A DNA stretch of 64,000 nt, from positions 248,001-312,000 of the forward strand of contig NZ_FRCX01000004.1 of NCBI RefSeq assembly GCF_900143065.1, read 5' to 3'. This document shows, one piece after another, positions 17,287-26,176 of this stretch. Each line of letters starts with the position of its first letter. The first letter of the stretch is position 1. This stretch comes from Duganella sacchari. Lineage in GTDB: Bacteria > Pseudomonadota > Gammaproteobacteria > Burkholderiales > Burkholderiaceae_D. Under the pieces are notes generated by a model. It saw only the letters and a list, made by a program, of their open reading frames with translations, did no database searches and had not been told where the DNA came from. Position numbers and translations under genes: made by a program.

Positions 17287-18180
17287 TTAAAGTGGTTTTT
17301 TAAGCGCCTGCAGCACGCTACCGACGATGATGGCGCCGCCATTGTCGCCGGTGACGGTAATGCGCAGGCGGACTTCCTGGCCATCCTTGCGCCACGTGCT
17401 GATCACGTCGGTCCAGGCTTCACCCTCCTTCAAGGCCTGCAGGGCGTCCGCCAGTTGGTCTTGCGGGTAGGGCAGGGGATGCAGCAGGTGCGGATCGGCG
17501 CCCATCAGTGCTTCCCGGCTGAACTGGAAGACCATGCAGGCTTTGTCGTTGACCGAGCTGATGCGGCCGTGTGCATCCAGCGTCATCATCACCGCGTGCT
17601 GGTCCACCGCAGTGAGCAGCTTGCGCGCCTGATCCAGCTCGGCCTGGATCGCCAGCGTATGCTGGTGCGCGTCTTCCAGCCCGGCATACGCGCGCAGCGA
17701 GGAAATCACGGTGGTGAACAGCTTGCGCGTGGTCAGGTCGGTCTTGCACCAGAAATCGTTGATGTCGTAATCGAGGATGATGCTGTGCTCGAGCGCCTGG
17801 CCCGGCTGGCCAGTGCGCAATACGATGCGTACCAGCTTGTTGTGCAGGCTGTCGCGGATCTGGCGTGCCACCTGCAGGCCGGCATCGCTGGTTTCCATGA
17901 TGACGTCGAGCAGCACCAGCGCGATATCCGGCGTATTGCGCAGCACATTCAGCGCTTCCTCCCCGCTGTAGGCATGCAGGAAGCTGAGCCGGCGACCCTG
18001 GAAGCAGGCATTGCTGAGCGAGAATTTGGTGACGACATGCACATCCACGTCATCGTCCACAATCAGCACGCGCCATGGCGGCGGCGCCGGAGCTGCATTG
18101 GCGGCGTCCGTCCTGGTCTGGTTGGCGGGCTGTCCCTCTTCTTCAATCATCCAATCGGTATCGTCGTCGTTCTGATTCAT
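17287..18180 (-). CDS. Response regulator with REC and PAS-like domains
   Basis: A 297-residue soluble protein. After a 35-residue acidic, proline-rich N-terminus, a receiver domain spans about residues 37-165, with the acidic pair in IVDDDVDVH, the phospho-acceptor Asp in VLLDVIME and the conserved Lys in FWCKTDL. The pattern DINDFWCKTDLTTRKLFTTVISSLRAY resembles receivers found in DUF3369/HD-type regulators. A PAS-like domain follows (about residues 190-295: ISSVNDKACMVFQFSREALMGADPH). No output domain such as HTH, HD or GGDEF is present, so it may act through protein contacts. Its kinase partner is not evident. Confidence 0.82.
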   Translation of the reverse strand: MNQNDDDTDWMIEEEGQPANQTRTDAANAAPAPPPWRVLIVDDDVDVHVVTKFSLSNACFQGRRLSFLHAYSGEEALNVLRNTPDIALVLLDVIMETSDAGLQVARQIRDSLHNKLVRIVLRTGQPGQALEHSIILDYDINDFWCKTDLTTRKLFTTVISSLRAYAGLEDAHQHTLAIQAELDQARKLLTAVDQHAVMMTLDAHGRISSVNDKACMVFQFSREALMGADPHLLHPLPYPQDQLADALQALKEGEAWTDVISTWRKDGQEVRLRITVTGDNGGAIIVGSVLQALKKPL

Positions 18181-18505
18181 GCATCATCCCAGGGTAAGTC
18201 GAAGAGGCCGAGCTCCAGAGTGACACTATTCCTCGCCAGCACATTTGTCAAAGAATTCGCAGTGCAGCGAAACAACGGGCGTCATGCTACCTACTTATGC
18301 ACATAAAATTTATTTTCAAGCGGCGAAAAAGCCGCCAGTTGGCGACTTTTTAATTTTTCTAAGTTGTTGATTTTATGTGATAAAAAATCTGCCTGTGGAT
18401 TAGGCAATTTGTTGTGCTGCCCGCCGTTAAAGGCGTTCTCAGCTGTCAAGAGGCGGTTATGCACACGCTTATCCACAGTTGGTGTGGATATCTGAAAAAT
18501 CCACT
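18181..18505. other. AT-rich intergenic region with second DnaA-box-like cluster
   Basis: This 325-bp gap has no gene. It holds exact DnaA-box matches TTATGCACA (18295-18303 and 18457-18465) and TTATCCACA (18469-18477), and near matches in inverse orientation at 18394-18402 and 18483-18491. The last two right-hand sites form ATCCACA-gttgg-TGTGGAT. A hairpin GCGGC-gaaaaa-GCCGC (18320-18335) followed by T-rich sequence is a possible rightward terminator. The promoter of the REC-PAS gene should also be here. Confidence 0.55.
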
Positions 18506-18859
18506 TTAGATACGCTGACTTATGCCTTGTTTCTGAGAAAAAGCTTGCGCTATGTCTTCCGACAGATGGCGGCTCATCAAAATCAGGAATACAAGCAAGG
18601 CATGCAGTGCCAGTGCGAAGGTGATGGCGACGTTGGCCTGGGCACCCGCCAGGGCGGGATAGGCCAGCACGGCGATGGCCGGCGAAAAGCCGTAGCGGTC
18701 TGATTTAAGTAGTTGCTTGGCGTCGAGTCTGGCCCAGGCGACAATGCCGATGCCAAAGAAGGTCCAGCCAGCCGTCTGGTAATCGAAGTTGCCCAGCACA
18801 AAGGCCGTCAGCAGGGCAATGGCGCTCAGGGGCAGGGGAAGATTCTGTAGACGTTTCAT
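18506..18859 (-). CDS. Small inner-membrane protein of unknown function (117 aa)
   Basis: From the ATG at 18859 the protein has 117 residues with about four hydrophobic segments (LPLSAIALLTAFVLG, AGWTFFGIGIVAWA, FSPAIAVLAYPALAGAQANVAI, ALHALLVFLILM). The short polar tail ends in a glutamine-rich stretch. No domain name can be given. The frame extends upstream to 18910, but the first 17 residues there look non-coding. It is divergent from the beta-propeller kinase gene. Confidence 0.7.
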   Translation of the reverse strand: MKRLQNLPLPLSAIALLTAFVLGNFDYQTAGWTFFGIGIVAWARLDAKQLLKSDRYGFSPAIAVLAYPALAGAQANVAITFALALHALLVFLILMSRHLSEDIAQAFSQKQGISQRI

Positions 18860-18983
18860 GATGTGCTTTCGTATGCGGTGGAACGTATGACCAGAATAAA
18901 GCGCGGGCAACCATTGGTAAATTTTATTGTTCCTATCTTATCGATAGATTTTAATATTTTGTTTTTTCATCTATGATGTGAGG

Positions 18984-21900
18984 ATGGCAAATCTTTTCCG
19001 TATTTTCTGCCTGTTAGCTCTGCTGATTGGCGCTCCCGGCGCCTGGGCATTGGACAGCAAAGTTACCCTCAACGATTACCACCATGACATCTGGACCGGC
19101 AAGGACGGCGCGCCGGGTGAAATCTCCAGCATGGCGCAAACGGCTGACGGCTGGCTGTGGATAGGCAGCAGCAACGGCCTGTACCGGTTTGACGGCATGC
19201 GCTTCCGTCGCTTCGAGGCCTTGCCGGGCGAAGTGGCGCCCCAGCGGCCCATCACGGCGCTGACTGCGCTGCGCAACGGCGACCTCGTGATTGGCTACAT
19301 CTACGGTGGTATCAGCGTGCTGAGCAAAGGCCATCTCACGCATTCGCCGTCTATGCTGGGCGGCACACTGCTGGGTCCGGTATCGAGTGCGGCCATGGAC
19401 CAGAATGGCGTGTTGTGGGCTGCGACCGGCCATGGCCTGCTGCAGCTGGCGAACCATGAATGGCGCAATGTCGGCAAGGCGCTGGGTGTGCCGCCGGGGC
19501 GCGTGTCCAACCTGATTATCGATCAATACGATCAGATCTGGCTGGCCGCAGGCCAGCAATTGCTGATGCTGGCCAAGGGCGGCCAGCGTTTCCGTACCGT
19601 ACTCAGCGGCTACGGCGTCATCAATCTGAGCGAGTCGCCGGATGGCCGCCTGTGGCTGGACACGCGTGACAAGCTGGTGCCCGTGCCGCCCCAGCATCGC
19701 GGCCCGGACAAGCCGCGCCCGGCATGGCTGGCGCAGTCGGAAGGCCAGGAGAATGGCTTGTTCGACCGGGACGGCAATTACTGGATGCTGGCCTGTCCCG
19801 GCGTCTGCCGCAGCGACGGACTGGGCAGCGGGCCGGCCACCACCCTCACGCCGGCCGCCCATCCCGATAGCCGGTTGGATCAACCATGGCAGCTCAGCAG
19901 CCTGACGGGCAACATCCTGTTTGAGGACCGTGACGGCAGCATGTGGGTCGGCACGCAGGCCGGCGTCGAGCGCTTCCGCAACAACCGGCTCACGCAAGCG
20001 CGGCTGAATGGCGGCGAGCGCTTCCTGAGCTTTGCGCGCGACAGCAGCGGCCATGTGCTGGCCTGGGCCAAGCCCACGGGCGAGATCTGGCAACTCAGCA
20101 AGGACGCGCCGGCGCGCGTGGTCGAACGCGGCGCGGCCGGTAATTTCGGTGTGCTCGGCAACGCGGCCGATGGCGCGCTGCTGGTGGCGGGCGTAGACCA
20201 TATCGAACGCCGCTATGCGGACAAGACCGAGCGCATCGCCTATCCGCCCGACCCCGACAAGCCCTCGGGCGATGTGCCGGTGGCGCGCATCATGGATGAC
20301 GGCCGCGCGCTGTGGGTGACGATCTCCCGCCGCGGCACCTTCCGCTGGCACGATGGCCGCTGGCAGACACAGGCCGAGCTGGGCCTGCCGCCGGGGATTT
20401 TCTTTGCCGCGCCGGGGGCGCCGGGCGCCATGTGGTTCGGCTATAACGATGGCGTGGTGCTGCATTTCGATCAGGGCCGTATCACGCGCTACGCGCCGCA
20501 GGGCGATCACGATGTCGGCGCCATCACCTTCCTGCATGGCGGCGACGAGGTGATCGCTGGCGGCAGCGCTGGCCTGGCGGTGCTGCGTGGTGGGCAGTTC
20601 CGCCGTATCGGCGCGATCGATCCGGAGGTGCTGTCGCGCGTGTCCGGCATGGTGATCGCTGCCAATGGCGATCACTGGTTCAACGGTGGCAAAGGCGTGG
20701 TGTCTGTGCGGGCGGCCGACTGGCAGGCCGCCGTGGCCGCGCCGGACAAGCCGTTGAAGTATGTGTTGTACGGCGTGCTGGATGGCTACCCCGGCTTTGC
20801 CGCCACTGCCATCCGCTTGCCCAGCGCGATTGCCGATGCCGATGGCCAGCTGTGGTTTGCCGGCGTCAGCGGCATCGCGCAGCTGGACAGCACGCGCGTG
20901 TATCCGGCGCCTCATCCGCCGCAGGTGAAGATAGAGACGCTGGTGGCGCAAGGTAACCGCTATCTGGACTTTGCGCAGCCGGTGACGCTGGCGCCGGGTA
21001 CCACCTCGTTCCGCATCGAATACACGGCGCTGAGCTACACCATGCCGGAAGGCCTGCGCTTCCGCTATCGGCTGGAAGGCGTGGACGCCGATTGGCAAGA
21101 CCCCGGCGCGCGGCGCGCGGTCTCGTACACCAATCTGGGGCCGGGCGATTACCGCTTCCGCGTCGCGGCGGTGAACCAGTTCGGCCAGTGGAACGATGAG
21201 GAGGCGTCGATCGCCGTACGCATACTGCCGACCTTCACGCAGACGCGCTGGTTCTACGCCTTGTGTGCGCTGGGCGTGGCCGGCGTGCTGTACCTGCTGT
21301 ATCTGTTGTGGCTACGCCAGGCCACCATGCGCTTCGCCACCCGCATGGCGGAGCGGGAACGCATCGCGCGCGCCTTGCATGACAGCTTCCTGCAAAGCGT
21401 GCATGGGCTGACGATGAGCTTCCAGACGGCGCTGAGCGGACTGCCCGAGGATTCGGTGGCGCGCCAGAAAATCGAACGCGTGCTGCTTTTGGCGGACAAG
21501 GTGATGGAAGAGGGGCGCGATGAAGTGCAGGATCTGCGCTCCGGCGCCATGGGGAATGGCGATCTGGCGCATGGACTGACCTTGGTTGGCGAGGTGCTGC
21601 AGGAGTCGCATGGCAGCGTGTTCAGCCTGCGCACGGCTGGCACGCCGCGCACGCTGGAATCGCAGGCGGCCTGCGAGGCGTACAGCGTCGCCCGCGAAGC
21701 CATCATGAATGCGTTCCGCCACGCGCAAGCGAGCACCATCCAGGTGGAGCTGAACTACGGCGACGACCAGTTCATGGTCCAGGTGCTGGACGATGGCAAG
21801 GGCATCGACGCTGACGTCATCCGCAACGGCCGCACAGGCCATTGGGGCTTGACTGGCCTGTTCGAACGCGCCGCCCGTATTGGCGGCCACATCGCCATCG

Positions 21901-22010
21901 ATCACCGCGCAGGTGGCGGAACGCGCGTGATGCTGACTGTGCCTGCGGCTTGCGCCTATGCCGGCCAGGCGCGCTGGAAGCGTTATATACCGCGCTGGCT
22001 TAGCCGATAG
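18984..22010 (+). CDS. Two-component sensor kinase with periplasmic beta-propeller and Y_Y_Y domain (HPK7 type)
   Basis: A protein of about 1008 residues. A signal sequence (NLFRIFCLLALLIGAPGAWA) precedes Reg_prop-type beta-propeller repeats (for example ADGWLWIGSSNGLYRFDG, DGSMWVGTQAGVERF), then a Y_Y_Y domain (FRYRLEGVDADWQDPGARR) near residue 700. One transmembrane helix lies at about 756-777. The HisKA_3 motif ERERIARALHDSFLQ puts the phospho-histidine at residue 799, followed by an HATPase domain (EAIMNAFRHAQAS, GHWGLTGL). Such kinases pair with LuxR-type regulators, but none is adjacent; the nearest is at 23185. The start is uncertain: GTG 18978 is also in frame, and neither has a good ribosome-binding site. 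Confidence 0.88.
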   Translation: MANLFRIFCLLALLIGAPGAWALDSKVTLNDYHHDIWTGKDGAPGEISSMAQTADGWLWIGSSNGLYRFDGMRFRRFEALPGEVAPQRPITALTALRNGDLVIGYIYGGISVLSKGHLTHSPSMLGGTLLGPVSSAAMDQNGVLWAATGHGLLQLANHEWRNVGKALGVPPGRVSNLIIDQYDQIWLAAGQQLLMLAKGGQRFRTVLSGYGVINLSESPDGRLWLDTRDKLVPVPPQHRGPDKPRPAWLAQSEGQENGLFDRDGNYWMLACPGVCRSDGLGSGPATTLTPAAHPDSRLDQPWQLSSLTGNILFEDRDGSMWVGTQAGVERFRNNRLTQARLNGGERFLSFARDSSGHVLAWAKPTGEIWQLSKDAPARVVERGAAGNFGVLGNAADGALLVAGVDHIERRYADKTERIAYPPDPDKPSGDVPVARIMDDGRALWVTISRRGTFRWHDGRWQTQAELGLPPGIFFAAPGAPGAMWFGYNDGVVLHFDQGRITRYAPQGDHDVGAITFLHGGDEVIAGGSAGLAVLRGGQFRRIGAIDPEVLSRVSGMVIAANGDHWFNGGKGVVSVRAADWQAAVAAPDKPLKYVLYGVLDGYPGFAATAIRLPSAIADADGQLWFAGVSGIAQLDSTRVYPAPHPPQVKIETLVAQGNRYLDFAQPVTLAPGTTSFRIEYTALSYTMPEGLRFRYRLEGVDADWQDPGARRAVSYTNLGPGDYRFRVAAVNQFGQWNDEEASIAVRILPTFTQTRWFYALCALGVAGVLYLLYLLWLRQATMRFATRMAERERIARALHDSFLQSVHGLTMSFQTALSGLPEDSVARQKIERVLLLADKVMEEGRDEVQDLRSGAMGNGDLAHGLTLVGEVLQESHGSVFSLRTAGTPRTLESQAACEAYSVAREAIMNAFRHAQASTIQVELNYGDDQFMVQVLDDGKGIDADVIRNGRTGHWGLTGLFERAARIGGHIAIDHRAGGGTRVMLTVPAACAYAGQARWKRYIPRWLSR

Positions 22011-22383
22011 TCGCCAGCACTTTGCGTATGGCGCCATGCGCCATCACCAGTTCCGGGCCATCGTGCAGCAGCGCGTTGTATTTGGCGCGGAATGCCTGGT
22101 CGCCTTCCTCGCAAGGGCCGATCAGCATTTCCAGCGACTGGCGGAACGCTTTGGCTTCCTCGGCGCCGATCTCCGCCTCGTCTTCCAGGCGTTCGTCCAG
22201 CTGCGCCATCAGGCCGGACAGCTTTTGAAGCCAGGCGAAATGCGGATGGTTGGTAATCAGCTGCAAATGCTCCAGCGGGCTGCCGACAGCGCCAAAATAC
22301 TGGGTTTCCAGATGAATCAGTTGCTTGTGCAGGTCGCGCAAGGCGCGCTGCAAAGCGGTCAGTTGGGTGTGTTGGGTGCTCAT
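22000..22383 (-). CDS. Conserved-type hypothetical protein, helical (127 aa)
   Basis: A 127-residue soluble, helix-rich acidic protein (LQRALRDLHKQLIHLETQYFG; LAQ-type segment WLQKLSGLMAQLDERLEDE). It lacks a signal peptide and membrane segments. No family name is recognised. The 3' end overlaps the end of the convergent sensor-kinase gene by 11 bp. Codon use and clean start suggest it is real. Confidence 0.72.
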   Translation of the reverse strand: MSTQHTQLTALQRALRDLHKQLIHLETQYFGAVGSPLEHLQLITNHPHFAWLQKLSGLMAQLDERLEDEAEIGAEEAKAFRQSLEMLIGPCEEGDQAFRAKYNALLHDGPELVMAHGAIRKVLATIG

Positions 22384-22497
22384 GGTAGATCCATCTTAGC
22401 AGACGCGCGATGCGCGAACAGCCTATATTAAGATGAGTAGTTTTTGCCTGGCGCGCGCCCTAAGATGAGGGTTCCTTTACACCATATGGAACCCATC

Positions 22498-23184
22498 ATG
22501 AGCAATCCTAAATTAGAAGTCCTGACCCCGAAAAACAGCCAGCTGATCTTCATTGACCATCAGCCGCAAATGGCTTTCGGCGTACAGTCGATCGACCGCC
22601 AGGTGTTGAAGAACAATACCGTCGCCCTGGCCAAGGCAGCCAAGGTGTTTGGCGTGCCAACCACCATCACCACCGTGGAAACCGAAGCCTTCTCGGGCCA
22701 CACTTACCCTGAACTGCTGGACGTATTCCCGGGACAAGACATCCTGGAACGTTCGTCGATGAATTCGTGGGACGACCAGAAAGTGCGCGATGCGCTGAAA
22801 GCCAACGGCAAGAAGAAAGTCATCGTGGCCGGCCTGTGGACGGAAGTCTGCAACACCACCTTCGCGCTGTGCGCGATGCTGGAAGGCGACTATGAAATCT
22901 ACATGGTGTCTGATGCGTCGGGCGGCACTTCGAAAGAAGCCCACGACTACGCCATGCAGCGCATGATCCAGGCCGGCGTGGTGCCGGTGACCTGGCAGCA
23001 GGTGCTGCTGGAATGGCAGCGCGACTGGGCGCACCGCGAAACCTACGACGCGGTAATGGCCATCGTGCGTGAACACTCGGGCGCCTACGGCATGGGCGTG
23101 GACTACGCCTACACCATGGTGCACAAGGCGCCGGAACGCACCCACAGCACCCACAAGGTGCTGCCGGCCGTGCCAGCGAAGTAA
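22498..23184 (+). CDS. Isochorismatase-family hydrolase (YcaC-like)
   Basis: A 228-residue cysteine hydrolase from the ATG at 22498 (GGAAC at 22488 as ribosome-binding site; ATG 22486 is an in-frame alternative). The catalytic triad of the family is visible: Asp in IFIDHQPQMAF near residue 19, Lys in NGKKKVIVAGLW near residue 106, and Cys in TEVCNTTFALCAML near residue 120. YcaC-like members act on unknown amides or related small molecules. The gene stands alone and converges with the LuxR-type regulator. Confidence 0.87.
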   Translation: MSNPKLEVLTPKNSQLIFIDHQPQMAFGVQSIDRQVLKNNTVALAKAAKVFGVPTTITTVETEAFSGHTYPELLDVFPGQDILERSSMNSWDDQKVRDALKANGKKKVIVAGLWTEVCNTTFALCAMLEGDYEIYMVSDASGGTSKEAHDYAMQRMIQAGVVPVTWQQVLLEWQRDWAHRETYDAVMAIVREHSGAYGMGVDYAYTMVHKAPERTHSTHKVLPAVPAK

Positions 23185-23808
23185 TCAGAACACGCTGAGC
23201 AGGCCACGCCGGGCCGCCACGGTGGCGGCTTCCGTGCGGCTGGCAACATTGAGCTTGGCCAGGATGTTATTGACGTGGAATTTGACGGTGCCGACTTCAA
23301 TATCCGCACTGCGCGCGATCATCTTGTTACTCTTGCCGGTGGCCAGATGCGTCAGGATTTCCAGCTCGCGCCGCGACAGCTGGCTGGCGGCCTTGCGTTG
23401 CGCCAGCTTGCTGGCCACGGCCGCAGGCAGGAATTGCTGGCCGCTGGCCACCGTGCGGATGCAGTCGAGCAGCTGGTCCGAGCCGCCATCTTTGAGCAGG
23501 TAGGCCTTGGCGCCAGCGCGCAGGCCGCGGTAGACATCTTCGTCACCCTGGTAGGTGGTGAGGATGACGATGCTGGCGCTGTCGTCAAACGCGCGGATTT
23601 GCTCGATGGCCTCGACGCCGTTCAGGCGCGGCATGCTGAGATCGAGGATGGCCACGTCCGGCCGGTGTTGCTGATACAAGGCCACCGCCTGCACGCCATC
23701 GGCCGCTTGTGCGACCAGCCGGAATTCCGGCATGGCGCCGAGCAGGGAACTGAGGCCAGCCAGTATCAGGGGATGATCGTCCGCGATCAGGATCGAGATG
23801 GGGTCCAT
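23185..23808 (-). CDS. NarL/LuxR-type response regulator
   Basis: A 207-residue regulator. The receiver domain (residues 1-120) has Asp pair IADDHP, phospho-acceptor VAILDLSMPRLNG and Lys in AKAYLLKDGG. The C-terminal LuxR-type helix-turn-helix is SRRELEILTHLATGKSNKMIA..VKFHVNNILAKLN. The ATG at 23808 follows AAGGAG with proper spacing and overlaps the end of the kinase gene by 22 bp, so the two are co-expressed and form a two-component pair. Targets are unknown. Confidence 0.92.
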   Translation of the reverse strand: MDPISILIADDHPLILAGLSSLLGAMPEFRLVAQAADGVQAVALYQQHRPDVAILDLSMPRLNGVEAIEQIRAFDDSASIVILTTYQGDEDVYRGLRAGAKAYLLKDGGSDQLLDCIRTVASGQQFLPAAVASKLAQRKAASQLSRRELEILTHLATGKSNKMIARSADIEVGTVKFHVNNILAKLNVASRTEAATVAARRGLLSVF

Positions 23809-24524
23809 ACGGTGTACTCCTTGAAACTGAGGTGAAAAGCGGCGCCCTGCGGCTGAACTGTGGTGGTCCAGATTTGACCGCCGTGGGCCTGGACGATGCT
23901 GCGGCAAATCGCCAGGCCCATGCCGGTGCCGCCCGGCTTGGTGGAGAACAGTGGTTCGAATATGCGTTCTGCCAGTGCGGCAGGGATGCCGGCGCCGCTG
24001 TCCTCGATGCTGATGCGCAGCGCGCCATCGGCCAGCAGGGTTTTCAGCGCCAGCGTGCGCGGAGCAGCGCTGTCTTTCAACGCTTCGATGGCGTTCAGCA
24101 GCAGGTTCAACATCACCTGCGCCAACTGGACGCGGTCGGCGGTGAGCTGGTACGGCGCGGCTGCGTAGTCTTCGATCATGGTGATGCCGTGCTGGCGCAG
24201 CTCACCGCGCATCAGCTGCAAGACCTCGCGCAAGGCATCTTCGACGATGAAGGTGCTGCGCTCGGGCGCCGCCTGGCATGCCATGCCGTGCAGGCTGCGC
24301 ACCATGCCGGCGGCCGCCGTACTGGCTTGCATCACGACGCGCAGCGCGGCCCGTGCCTGCTCCAGGCGTGGCGGGTCCTGCTCCAGCCATTTCATGCAGG
24401 CTTCCGCATTGATGGTCACGGCGGCCAGCGGCTGTTTGACTTCGTGGGCAATCGATGCCGCGAACTCGCCCAGCGCGTTGAGACGTACCGGGCGCAGATC
24501 GGGTGAGGGCGGAGGACTGGCCAT
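23787..24524 (-). CDS. Soluble histidine kinase without a sensor domain
   Basis: A 245-residue kinase from the ATG at 24524. The HisKA motif LNALGEFAASIAHEVKQPLAAV begins only about 20 residues from the N-terminus, and the HATPase has LNLLLNAIEAL (N box), EDSGAGIPAAL (G1) and GGTGMGLAICRSIV (G2). It resembles the catalytic core of FixL/DctB-type kinases but has neither PAS nor membrane segments. Its signal may come from a partner protein. The open frame extends to 24566 with a TTG start, which adds no domain. Confidence 0.85.
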   Translation of the reverse strand: MASPPPSPDLRPVRLNALGEFAASIAHEVKQPLAAVTINAEACMKWLEQDPPRLEQARAALRVVMQASTAAAGMVRSLHGMACQAAPERSTFIVEDALREVLQLMRGELRQHGITMIEDYAAAPYQLTADRVQLAQVMLNLLLNAIEALKDSAAPRTLALKTLLADGALRISIEDSGAGIPAALAERIFEPLFSTKPGGTGMGLAICRSIVQAHGGQIWTTTVQPQGAAFHLSFKEYTVWTPSRS

Positions 24525-24682
24525 AGTGGGCTTTACATGATGGTTACGCGAGCAGACATCATGCAACAGTTGGCGGCCAGCGAAAATCCAGCATAGTTGT
24601 CATGGCTGGGTCACCCGATCGGGTTAGTCCCTGGGCAGGCTGGCACCCGCCCAACCACAGCTCTACCTGAAGGCGGAGGCGC

Positions 24683-24976
24683 TTACCAGTGATACACGGC
24701 TGAAGCGATGGCCTTGCGCGGTTCGCCATAGAAGCAGTGGTAAGGGCAAGCGGTGATGAAGGTCTTGTCGCTCACGTTGCTGAGATTGAGCGCGAAGCGC
24801 CATGGACCGGCGGTGTAGCTGGCCATGGCGTCGAACACCGTGTAATCGCCGCCACGGTATTGGTGCCTTTGGCTGCTTGTTTCGCCGACATAGCGGGCGT
24901 TCGCCCCCAGTTTGATCTGCGGCAGGCCGACAGCATCAGCGCGCTCCCCTTGGCTGGTAGCGGATGCCAGTTTCAT
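24683..24976 (-). pseudogene. Remnant of TonB-dependent siderophore receptor (C-terminus only)
   Basis: About 90 residues remain. The last strands of a TonB-dependent barrel are clear: LPQIKLGANARYVGETS, GGDYTVFDAMASY, WRFALNLSNVSDKTFITAC, CFYGEPRKAIASAVYHW, with a terminal aromatic residue as needed for BamA recognition. The plug, TonB box and at least 16 upstream strands are missing; sequence to the right is unrelated. Full receptors have about 700 residues. No siderophore genes are nearby. Confidence 0.8.
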
Positions 24977-25193
24977 ATTGCTGTCGGCTTGATAAGCGCA
25001 AGCGTGAGAAGAAGGCCGGCAAGGCCGGCCTGGCGTGCGGTAGTTGGAATTTCTCGCGGGGACATGAAGGACTGTCAAAAAGTGTCTGGAACTAGGCAGA
25101 CGTTCCAGCGCCCCATTTGTTCAGGCAATCCTGAAAAGTGAATTCACGCAGCGCGTTGAGAAGCCCCGGCCGGACATTGCTCGAGGAGGATAG

Positions 25194-25218
25194 AAAACCG
25201 GCGATGGTTGCCATCGCC
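25194..25218 (-). terminator. Terminator of the alpha/beta hydrolase gene
   Basis: Read leftward, a perfect 8-bp stem GGCGATGG-caa-CCATCGCC (25200-25218) is followed by GGTTTTCT. It begins 15 bp after the hydrolase stop codon. The T-run is short but position and stem are convincing. Confidence 0.65.
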
Positions 25219-25233
25219 GCATCACCGATCGGT

Positions 25234-26079
25234 TTAGTCTTTTTGCAGGAAGGCCAGCAGGTCGGCGTTCAGCTTGTCCTTGTGGGTGGTCGGCAGGCCG
25301 TGCGGCGCACCTTCGTAGACCAGCAGCGTAGCATTCTTGACCAGTTTGACCGCGGTTTTGGCTGAGGCGTCGATAGGGACGATCTGGTCGTCGTCGCCGT
25401 GCACGATCAGGACCGGTACATCAATTTTCTTCAGGTCTTCGGTGAAGTCGGTTTCCGAGAATTGCTTGATGCAGTCGTAAGCATTCTTGATACCGCACTG
25501 CATGCCTTGCAGCCAGAACGTATCGCGCACACCTTGCGATTCCTTGGCGCCCGGACGATTGTAGCCGTAGAACGGAATGGTCAGATCCTGAAAGAACTGC
25601 GAACGGTCTTTCAGCACGCCGTCACGGATGCCGTCAAAGACCGACATCGGCAGACCGCCCGGATTGCTGTCCGACTTGACCATTTGCGGTGGTACGGCGC
25701 CCACCAGAACGGCCTTCTTTACGCGTGCGCTGCCATGACGGCCGATGTAGCGGGCGACTTCACCGCCACCGGTGGAGTGGCCAACCAGCGTGGCGTCCTT
25801 GATATCGAGCGCATTGAGTAGCGTGGCCAGGTCATCGGCGTAGGTGTCCATGTCGTTGCCGTTCCATGGCTGGCTGGACAGGCCGTGGCCGCGGCGGTCA
25901 TGGGCGATGACGCGGTATCCATGGCTGGCCAGGAAAATCATCTGGTCTTCCCAGGCGTCGCCCTGTAGTGGCCAGCCATGGCTGAAGACCACGGCCGGGC
26001 CGCTGCCCCAGTCCTTGAAATGAATGCGGGTACCGTCTTCTACGGTGACACTGTCGATGGTCAGTTTGCTATTGCTCAT
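25234..26079 (-). CDS. Alpha/beta hydrolase (chloroperoxidase/esterase type)
   Basis: A 281-residue hydrolase from the ATG at 26079 (AGGAG upstream). The oxyanion region is [15 protein letters not shown] near residue 32, the nucleophile elbow is GHSTGGGE near residue 97, and a His near the C-terminus in [12 protein letters not shown] completes the triad with an Asp in [10 protein letters not shown]. The family is close to non-haem chloroperoxidases and aryl esterases that cleave small esters and may have perhydrolase activity. No signal peptide is seen, so it is cytoplasmic. Confidence 0.88.
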   Translation of the reverse strand: MSNSKLTIDSVTVEDGTRIHFKDWGSGPAVVFSHGWPLQGDAWEDQMIFLASHGYRVIAHDRRGHGLSSQPWNGNDMDTYADDLATLLNALDIKDATLVGHSTGGGEVARYIGRHGSARVKKAVLVGAVPPQMVKSDSNPGGLPMSVFDGIRDGVLKDRSQFFQDLTIPFYGYNRPGAKESQGVRDTFWLQGMQCGIKNAYDCIKQFSETDFTEDLKKIDVPVLIVHGDDDQIVPIDASAKTAVKLVKNATLLVYEGAPHGLPTTHKDKLNADLLAFLQKD

Positions 26080-26176
26080 GGGGGCTCCTGTATTCCTGGG
26101 TGAGTGAGTAGGGTACTGCCCATACAGTGTAAGCACCGCACGATTGGATGGCTCCTGCCAAAAGTCCAGTTCTGGC

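Noticed and set aside
17052..18491. Chromosomal oriC
   Set aside because: Despite the DnaA-box-like sites, dnaA, dnaN, gyrB or rpmH are not near. A secondary DnaA-binding locus is the more careful reading.
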